Assembly: GCA_024653355.1 (NCBI GenBank)
Contig: JANLFQ010000001.1
Coordinates: forward strand, 828,576 to 892,575
Source: a candidate division WOR-3 bacterium
Lineage (GTDB): Bacteria; Hydrothermota; Tepidihabitantia; Tepidihabitantales; Tepidihabitantaceae
Direction of reading: 5' to 3'
Length of the DNA stretch: 64,000 nucleotides
Numbering within the stretch: position 1 is the first letter of the stretch; every line of letters starts with the position of its first letter. Positions 58,630 through 64,000 of this stretch are shown here, piece by piece. The position numbers were made by a program, and so were the translations under genes. Below the pieces are notes generated by a model. The model saw nothing but the letters and a program-made list of their open reading frames with translations, was not told the DNA's origin and did no database searches.

Positions 58630-59298
58630 ATGACACTACTTGAAGAAAAAATCGCTGTTTTGAAAGAAAAACTGCTGGCAATGGCGGCCGCAGTAGAAAA
58701 TATGGTCGATAGCAGTATTCAGGCACTGGTGAAAAAAGACCACCAACTGGCTGAAAAGGTTATCAATGAGATTGAACCGAAAATCAACCAAGAGGAGATT
58801 GAAATTGAAGATACCGCCATTAACCTCATTGCCCTGCATCAACCCGAGGCGTCCAATCTCCGTACCATTACGATGGTTATTAAAATAAACAATGACTTGG
58901 AGCGCATCGGCGACCACGCGGTTAACATCGCCGAGGCTGCGCTGTTCCTTATCCCGCGTCCCGCGGTAAAACCGCTAATTGACCTTCCCCGAATGGCGCA
59001 ACATACGATTCAAATGCTGAGCGACAGCCTCGATGCCTTTACAAAAAAAGATGCCGAACTGGCTCGTCAGGTCTGTGCCCGCGACTCAATTGTTGATTCG
59101 TTGAAAGACCAGATTAGCCGCGAACTTATCACTTATATGACCAGTGATGCGACAACCATTGACCGGGCATTAAAACTGATGCTGATATCTTTGAATCTGG
59201 AACGCATTGCCGACCTCGCAACCAATATCTCCGAAGATGTGGTTTATGCAGTGACCGGCGCGGTAATCAAACATGGCAAATGTGAATTCCTCACCTGA
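58630..59298 (+). CDS. phoU: Phosphate signalling protein PhoU
   Basis: The 222-aa all-helical protein has two PhoU repeats, with LIALHQPEASNLRTITMVIKI in part and NDLERIGDHAVNIAEAA in the first and LNLERIADLATNISEDVVY in the second; the E/D-x-x-R/D-x-x-D/N positions bind metal. PhoU links PstB to the sensor kinase and keeps the pathway off when phosphate is ample. Its end overlaps the response-regulator gene by 26 bp. Confidence 0.94.
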   Translation: MTLLEEKIAVLKEKLLAMAAAVENMVDSSIQALVKKDHQLAEKVINEIEPKINQEEIEIEDTAINLIALHQPEASNLRTITMVIKINNDLERIGDHAVNIAEAALFLIPRPAVKPLIDLPRMAQHTIQMLSDSLDAFTKKDAELARQVCARDSIVDSLKDQISRELITYMTSDATTIDRALKLMLISLNLERIADLATNISEDVVYAVTGAVIKHGKCEFLT

Positions 59299-60007
59299 TA
59301 AAAAACAGGAACAAACGCCGCTTTCCCGAACGCGACTTATTGCAATCGTGGACGACGAACCGGATATTCTTGAACTACTATCCCTCCACCTGACAAAATC
59401 GGGTTTTAGCGTCCAAAAGATGACAAGCGGCGCCGAGCTTTATCAATTCCTCGAAAAGACAATACCGCATCTGATAATACTTGACCTTATGCTCCCGGAT
59501 GTCGATGGTATTGATATCTGTCGTTTTCTCAAACAGGAACCGCGGTTTGCCTCGATACCGATAATTATGCTTACCGCACGCGGCGAAGAATCGGACCGTA
59601 TTACCGGTTTAGAGTTAGGTGCTGATGACTACATTACGAAACCGTTTTCGCCTAAAGAGGTTGTTGCCCGTGTCCGCGCCGTACTACGGCGGCAGGAACA
59701 GATAACCGCCGACGAAAAAATTACCGTTGGTACGGAGTTGGTTATTTATCCTAAAAAGCATGAAGTAACCGCGGCGGGTAGGAAAATTGACCTCACCGCT
59801 ACCGAGTTCCGGATTTTAATGGTATTGGCAGCGAAACCCGGCTGGGTTTTTACCCGGGAGCAGATTATCGATGAACTGTGGGGCTATGACAAACCGATAT
59901 TAGACCGCACTATTGATGTCCATATTCAGCACCTGCGAAAAAAAATGGGCAAAGCGGGCGAACTGATCCGCAATATCCGCGGGGTCGGGTATAAACTCGA
60001 ACTTTAA
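59273..60007 (+). CDS. phoB: PhoB/PhoP-like response regulator
   Basis: The 244-aa OmpR-type regulator has a receiver domain with acidic pocket D27-D28, phosphoacceptor D71 (LILDLMLPDVDG-like), T101 and K123, and a winged-helix DNA-binding domain (LTATEFRILMVLAAKPG, VDVHIQHLRKKMG-like). It is the likely binder of the 11-bp-spaced repeats ahead of the porin gene. The first ~20 residues are an unusual polar extension and the true start may be later. Confidence 0.9.
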   Translation: MANVNSSPDKKQEQTPLSRTRLIAIVDDEPDILELLSLHLTKSGFSVQKMTSGAELYQFLEKTIPHLIILDLMLPDVDGIDICRFLKQEPRFASIPIIMLTARGEESDRITGLELGADDYITKPFSPKEVVARVRAVLRRQEQITADEKITVGTELVIYPKKHEVTAAGRKIDLTATEFRILMVLAAKPGWVFTREQIIDELWGYDKPILDRTIDVHIQHLRKKMGKAGELIRNIRGVGYKLEL

Positions 60008-60016
60008 AGCAACTGC

Positions 60017-61363
60017 GTGAATCTTAAACCAGAGAAGCAACTTTTCCTGCACATCCTCGGTAGGAATCTTATTGTTGCCAGCCTTCCCGCCGCTGTTTTG
60101 TTAATCCTTTCCCTGCTTAAACTACCAACAGCAACAGTCCTGGTATTCACGAGCATCGTCCTGATAGCCGTATCGATATTAAGTGCTTGGATGCTGTTTT
60201 TCCGGCTGCGGACTCTGGCGGTGGCAATTGAAGAGGTATGCGTCCGCCTCGGCTCCGGTCAGACTCCCGTGCCATCGCCACCGGTTCGTTTGCAAATAGT
60301 CACCCGTCTGTTTAATGTGTTAAACAAAACTGCCAATCGCATTGATAAAGAAATCGTCCCATTACGACAGAAAAATGCGTGGTGGGATGCCATCTTCGAC
60401 ACATCACAAGAAGGGTTGTTAATTCTGGACCGTCAAAATAAAATCATTGCCGTGAATAATAAATTACAGCAGTTTTTGAATGGCGAACAAGCCACGGGGA
60501 AATTTTACTGGGAAGTTATTCGCACACCGCATCTCTCAAATCTGCTCCAACAATTAAGTTCAGGACAATCCACCGCCTACGGTGAAATTGAGTTCAATTC
60601 AAGGACATTTCTCTGTAGCGCAGTCAATTTATACGATACCGGCCAGCGCGTTCTGACTTTTAGCGATATTACCGAAATCGTCACCACGGAAAAAATTAAA
60701 AGGGAGTTTGTTGCCAGCGTCTCACACGAACTAAAAACACCATTAACCGCAATTAAGGGCTATATTGAAACGATGGAAGAAATCGCCGATGAAACCATTG
60801 CCGTTTATTTACAAATCGTCCGCCGTCATACCGAACGCTTAATCAACCTTGTTCAGGATTTACTCAACCTCTCGGCACTGGAAAATCCGGATGTCAAGCT
60901 TTATTGGGAGGATGTCAACCTGAAAACCCTCGCGAATAATGTTCTCGCCATCTTTGAGAACTCAGCAAAAAGGAAGGGTCTGAAACTAATACAAGAGATA
61001 CCCGAACCACCACCGGTGATAAAAGGTGACGGACTGCGGTTAGAGCAGGCACTTATCAACCTGCTGGATAACGCAATCAAATACACCGAAAAAGGCACCG
61101 TGTCGCTGCGTGTTAAGGTGGAAGATGGCCAGGTAGTGATTTCGATCCGAGATACGGGTATTGGCATTCCCGCCGAACACATCCCGAGAATTTTTGAGCG
61201 ATTCTATGTTGTTGACCGCTCCCGTTCAAGACAAAGCGGTGGAACCGGTTTGGGACTGGCAATTGTCAAACATATCGTTGAACTACATCAGGGTAAAATT
61301 AGCGTTGAAAGCACCCCGGGTAAGGGTGCAGAATTCTCCGTGGTCTTGCCAATGAAAATATGA
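60017..61363 (+). CDS. phoR: PhoR-like sensor histidine kinase
   Basis: The 448-aa kinase has two N-terminal membrane helices (ASLPAAVLLILSLL and VLVFTSIVLIAVSILSAWML) with almost no periplasmic loop, a HAMP-like and PAS region (DTSQEGLLILDRQNKII), the HisKA site H237 in ASVSHELKTPLTAIKG, and an ATPase domain with NLLDNAIKYTEKG, DTGIGIPAEH and GGTGLGLAIVKHI. The short loop fits PhoR-type kinases, which sense phosphate through PstB/PhoU rather than directly. It starts with GTG and overlaps the next gene by 4 bp. Confidence 0.92.
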   Translation: MNLKPEKQLFLHILGRNLIVASLPAAVLLILSLLKLPTATVLVFTSIVLIAVSILSAWMLFFRLRTLAVAIEEVCVRLGSGQTPVPSPPVRLQIVTRLFNVLNKTANRIDKEIVPLRQKNAWWDAIFDTSQEGLLILDRQNKIIAVNNKLQQFLNGEQATGKFYWEVIRTPHLSNLLQQLSSGQSTAYGEIEFNSRTFLCSAVNLYDTGQRVLTFSDITEIVTTEKIKREFVASVSHELKTPLTAIKGYIETMEEIADETIAVYLQIVRRHTERLINLVQDLLNLSALENPDVKLYWEDVNLKTLANNVLAIFENSAKRKGLKLIQEIPEPPPVIKGDGLRLEQALINLLDNAIKYTEKGTVSLRVKVEDGQVVISIRDTGIGIPAEHIPRIFERFYVVDRSRSRQSGGTGLGLAIVKHIVELHQGKISVESTPGKGAEFSVVLPMKI

Positions 61364-62097
61364 AATTACCATTTACCATCGCTCACATTTCTGACCTACA
61401 TCTCGGTGGCTCTTATTTTGTCCCCGAGTGGGGTAATAGATTGGTCGATTTGCTGAACCGGTTAAAGCCCGACCTCATAGTTATCACCGGTGACCTCACT
61501 ACAGAAGGTCATATTCATGAATATGACCAGGTAGTCAGATATTTGAAACGATTTCATAGCAAAAATAGAATTATAGTTCCTGGAAATCATGATGCCCGCA
61601 ATGAAGGATATGTGATTTTTGAAGAAATCTTTGGTACTCGCTATCCTTTCTACAAAAAAAGTAACATAGCAATTTTTGGTGTGGACTCAAGCCAGCCCGA
61701 CATTGATGACGGACATATCGGCCGTGCCAATTATCCGATAATCACCCAGAAATTAAGTAACCCGACACAAATTAAAATCATGGCGATGCATCATCACCTC
61801 GTTCCCATACCCGGAACCGGAAGGGAACGCCATATACCCACTGATGCTGGTGATGTTTTGAAATTGTGCATCGACCTTGATATCCGCATAATACTATCCG
61901 GTCACAAACATCGTCCTTGGGTGTGGCTCCTCGAAAAAACTTGGCTCATCACTGGCGGCACTGCCACTTCACAACGCCTAAAGGGCCGGTCATATCCGTC
62001 GTTTAACATCTTGAAAATATTTAAAACCCAATTCACCTTAACAGAAATAAATGTTGCAACCGGTACAGTTCAGAAAAAACTAAAAGCGTCTCTTTGA
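61360..62097 (+). CDS. Metallophosphoesterase coupled to the Pho regulators
   Basis: The 245-aa cytoplasmic-type enzyme has the full calcineurin-like metal set: SDLHLGG (D12, H14), VITGDLT, VPGNHDAR (N76, H77), MAMHHHL and LSGHKHRPW. It belongs to the Icc/CpdA-like group that cleaves cyclic nucleotides or other phosphodiesters. The ATG overlaps the kinase stop (ATGA), so it is translated with the phosphate regulators. No signal peptide is seen. The substrate is unknown. Its 3' end overlaps the convergent propeller gene by 18 bp. Confidence 0.87.
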   Translation: MKLPFTIAHISDLHLGGSYFVPEWGNRLVDLLNRLKPDLIVITGDLTTEGHIHEYDQVVRYLKRFHSKNRIIVPGNHDARNEGYVIFEEIFGTRYPFYKKSNIAIFGVDSSQPDIDDGHIGRANYPIITQKLSNPTQIKIMAMHHHLVPIPGTGRERHIPTDAGDVLKLCIDLDIRIILSGHKHRPWVWLLEKTWLITGGTATSQRLKGRSYPSFNILKIFKTQFTLTEINVATGTVQKKLKASL

Positions 62098-64000
62098 TCT
62101 TCCTGTAATGATTAATTTTTGAATCCGCATAGCCTGCGTCGGACGCTCCTTAGAAAGTATGAAATAGACGCCGGGCTCTAAATTTCCACTAAACCGCATT
62201 CTGCCTGAAACATCAACAATATGCACCTCTCCTTCCCTCCCTCCAATAAGTTGCTTGGGCGAAGTGATAGTTAGTAAACCTTCCGGCTCACGGCAGGAAA
62301 ATTCTTGTTCGTGTTTACCTTTCTTCGTCCCCACGATTTCTGATTTGGCACATCCTTTTACTGCTGACGGGTCGAAACTCCAGAACTCCCGGGAATTGTT
62401 GCCTTTGAGCGCATAAACTTTGCCCCTCGTAAATGCCAGACCGGCACCGGTACCAACCCGTCGCAATTTTGTCCCCTTCGGTATATCTTCCATCTCCTCC
62501 CATTTATCAGCCTGGATATCGTAGCGCCAGAACTCAGTTGTCCGTCCTCCTTTGAAGGCATATATGTAATTAACGCCGTCACTGGCAAGCGCCGCCCCAT
62601 CCTTTGCACGCCGCAACCCGTTCCTACCCGTAAAAGGCAAGGAGGTGCACTCCCGCCAGCTGTCTCGGCTAATTAGATATTCATAAAACTCATTGGTCGA
62701 ACCTTTTAAACAGAAAAGCCTTTGGCCCACCGCCACCAGCGCGCTTCCCTTCTTCACCGGCTTATTTAACGCCCCACGCGGCACCGGCCGCCGCGCATGC
62801 CACTCACCCCTCTCCACCAGATAAAATAAAAAGTCATCTGTACCGCTACCTTTCAGACAGTACACCCTGCCGCTGTCCCGTTTAGGAACAAACGACAAGC
62901 CAGAACCATATCTAACATTTCTTGTCCCGTCTGGCAGACCGGGTAGTTGTTGCCAGGAGTCTAAAGTTACATCATAACACCAGAACTCTCTGGTATTCCC
63001 TCCTTTCAAAAGGTAAATCTTACTCCTGCCGTTCCAGCAGACTGCCGCTCCACCCTTCGGCTTTCTCCCTTTTATTCCACCCGGCACCGGTTGTCGTTCC
63101 ACCCAGTTTCGCTCGTTCACATCATAAAAGTACCACTCATCTGTCCTACCTTTCAATGCATAAACCTTATCGGCTGTTGCTACTAAACATCCACCCGCCC
63201 GCACCGGCAGATTCTTCACTCCAGCAGGCACCGAGAGTTCTTCCTTCCATTGCCGGTAAAGAATCGATTCAACGACAACTACCTTATTTAAGGAATCGTT
63301 GCCCGGGTTTTCGTCCCCTTGTAAATCGCAACGGGCAAAAGTTAAATAAAGTCCCGGTGTTGCCTGCCACTGCCGAAAACAAACCTCCCTCTCAGCACCA
63401 GGCTCAACCGTTGCTCTGGATGAGTCAATATACTCAAAATCCGCGTCGGCTCTCATTCGACTAACCGCAAAATATACCAACATATCCGCCGATTCTTCAC
63501 CATAATTACCCACCACCGCAACCGGCTCAACTACTCCTTCGGGCACTGTGTCTTTAGGCATTTCTATTTTGATTAGTCCTCCGTCCCTTCTTATAACGCG
63601 GACCTGTTTACTAATCGAGTCGTTTTCCCTTCTCATATCTCCAATTAGCATTGCCCCAACCCAGATTGAATAACGCCCGCCTCTTGCCCGCCAGTGCCCA
63701 AGCGTAACTAGAGAAGAACACTCGGGCGCCATCATAGTTTCAATTGAATCCAGATAAACTGCCGTTCCAGCGCTGTCGTAAATTTCGCACCGCAACCAGA
63801 AACCTGCCACCTCGTTTCCAAAATTATGAATTAGTGCCTCGGGCTGAATTTCTCCGGGATTAACGACTTCACCAGGACTTGTAATCTCAACCACACCCAC
63901 ATCCCTTACCCGAACAAAAAACGTATCCTTAACCGCATCGTTGTCATTGCGACGATCGGGGGCAAGTTGCGTTGTACAGCAAACCAAACTCCAACCCCTT
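62080..64000 (-). CDS. Kelch-like propeller protein with C-terminal sorting-like tail, partial (N-terminus beyond the right edge)
   Basis: The frame is open to the window end (640 codons). It begins inside a CARDB-like repeat (RGWSLVCCTTQLAPD), has further repeats (VRDVGVVEITSPGEVVNPGE, RVIRRDGGLIKIEMP), then six kelch-like units with VYALKGRTDEWYFYDV, YLLKGGNTREFWCYDV, YAFKGGRTTEFWRYDI and others, separated by basic loops such as NKPVKKGSALVA. The tail (PGVYFILSKERP, RIQKLIITG) resembles a sorting domain. A TTG at 63987 is in frame but family architecture shows the protein continues. It is a close architectural relative of the 1336-aa protein at 14122-18132. Confidence 0.87.
   Translation of the reverse strand, partial: RGWSLVCCTTQLAPDRRNDNDAVKDTFFVRVRDVGVVEITSPGEVVNPGEIQPEALIHNFGNEVAGFWLRCEIYDSAGTAVYLDSIETMMAPECSSLVTLGHWRARGGRYSIWVGAMLIGDMRRENDSISKQVRVIRRDGGLIKIEMPKDTVPEGVVEPVAVVGNYGEESADMLVYFAVSRMRADADFEYIDSSRATVEPGAEREVCFRQWQATPGLYLTFARCDLQGDENPGNDSLNKVVVVESILYRQWKEELSVPAGVKNLPVRAGGCLVATADKVYALKGRTDEWYFYDVNERNWVERQPVPGGIKGRKPKGGAAVCWNGRSKIYLLKGGNTREFWCYDVTLDSWQQLPGLPDGTRNVRYGSGLSFVPKRDSGRVYCLKGSGTDDFLFYLVERGEWHARRPVPRGALNKPVKKGSALVAVGQRLFCLKGSTNEFYEYLISRDSWRECTSLPFTGRNGLRRAKDGAALASDGVNYIYAFKGGRTTEFWRYDIQADKWEEMEDIPKGTKLRRVGTGAGLAFTRGKVYALKGNNSREFWSFDPSAVKGCAKSEIVGTKKGKHEQEFSCREPEGLLTITSPKQLIGGREGEVHIVDVSGRMRFSGNLEPGVYFILSKERPTQAMRIQKLIITGRSKRRF

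Noticed and set aside
1-64000. CRISPR arrays, insertion sequences, phage genes
   Set aside because: No regular repeat-spacer series, no transposase or integrase and no terminal inverted repeats flanking a gene were found.

Overview
The window reads as one contig piece from an uncultivated diderm bacterium, most likely of the WOR-3/Stahlbacteria type or a close candidate phylum. The placement is an inference from gene content; no rRNA or tRNA gene is present to test it. The supporting features are tandem GWxTD-domain proteins, lipoproteins with Lgt and Lol-type sorting genes, large secreted beta-propeller proteins with C-terminal sorting-like tails, McsA/McsB arginine phosphorylation, and a standalone ThiC. 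Genes are tightly packed, often overlapping by 4-40 bp, with no mobile element, CRISPR array or phage gene seen.

Layout. 1-3.3 kb: a TPR lipoprotein (cut by the left edge), a DUF192 protein and glyS, minus strand. 3.4-10 kb, plus strand: a HEAT-repeat lipoprotein, two GWxTD proteins, RicT/PSP1, thiC and a class V aminotransferase. 10.2-13.8 kb: a small membrane protein, then the minus-strand operon prfA-prmC-nadK-CDP-alcohol phosphatidyltransferase. 14-18 kb: a 1336-aa secreted propeller protein with a consensus promoter and a strong terminator. 18.2-21.4 kb, minus strand: apbE, AmmeMemoRadiSam radical SAM enzyme, NusG-domain-II protein, Gx-type membrane protein, DUF4321. 21.5-22.7 kb: an M23 peptidase that overlaps comF by 92 bp tail to tail. 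22.6-30.5 kb, minus strand: the eight-gene operon lysS-lolE-lolD-mcsA-mcsB-selA-lgt-comF. 30.6-33.8 kb: ruvX, mltG, an acyl-CoA synthetase. 34.1-38.6 kb: a methyltransferase and DsrE-like pair, an alcohol dehydrogenase, and a two-gene polyamine unit (ODC-type decarboxylase plus deoxyhypusine-synthase-like enzyme). 38.6-42.2 kb: a heterodimeric ABC exporter. 42.2-46.5 kb: an orphan glycosyltransferase-like protein and two secreted propeller proteins. 46.5-47.3 kb: the longest gene-free stretch. 47.3-49.6 kb: rimO, thioesterase, lolA. 49.7-62.1 kb: two complete phosphate-uptake operons in a row, the second with porin, phoU, response regulator, sensor kinase and a phosphoesterase. 62.1-64 kb: another propeller protein, cut by the right edge.

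Three points stand out. First, at least ten transcription units have a sigma70-type promoter (TTGACN, 16-17 bp, TANNNT) whose -10 box ends only 5-8 bp before the start codon, so the mRNAs should be leaderless; this fixes the starts of glyS, lysS and apbE. Second, the first phosphate operon encodes two PstB proteins with complementary defects (one lacks the Q-loop Gln and H-loop His, the other lacks the LSGGQ signature), which predicts an asymmetric PstB heterodimer. Third, the second phosphate operon is preceded by four 6-bp TTAACC-like repeats at an exact 11-bp period, the architecture of Bacillus-type Pho boxes, and the operon carries its own PhoB/PhoR-like pair.
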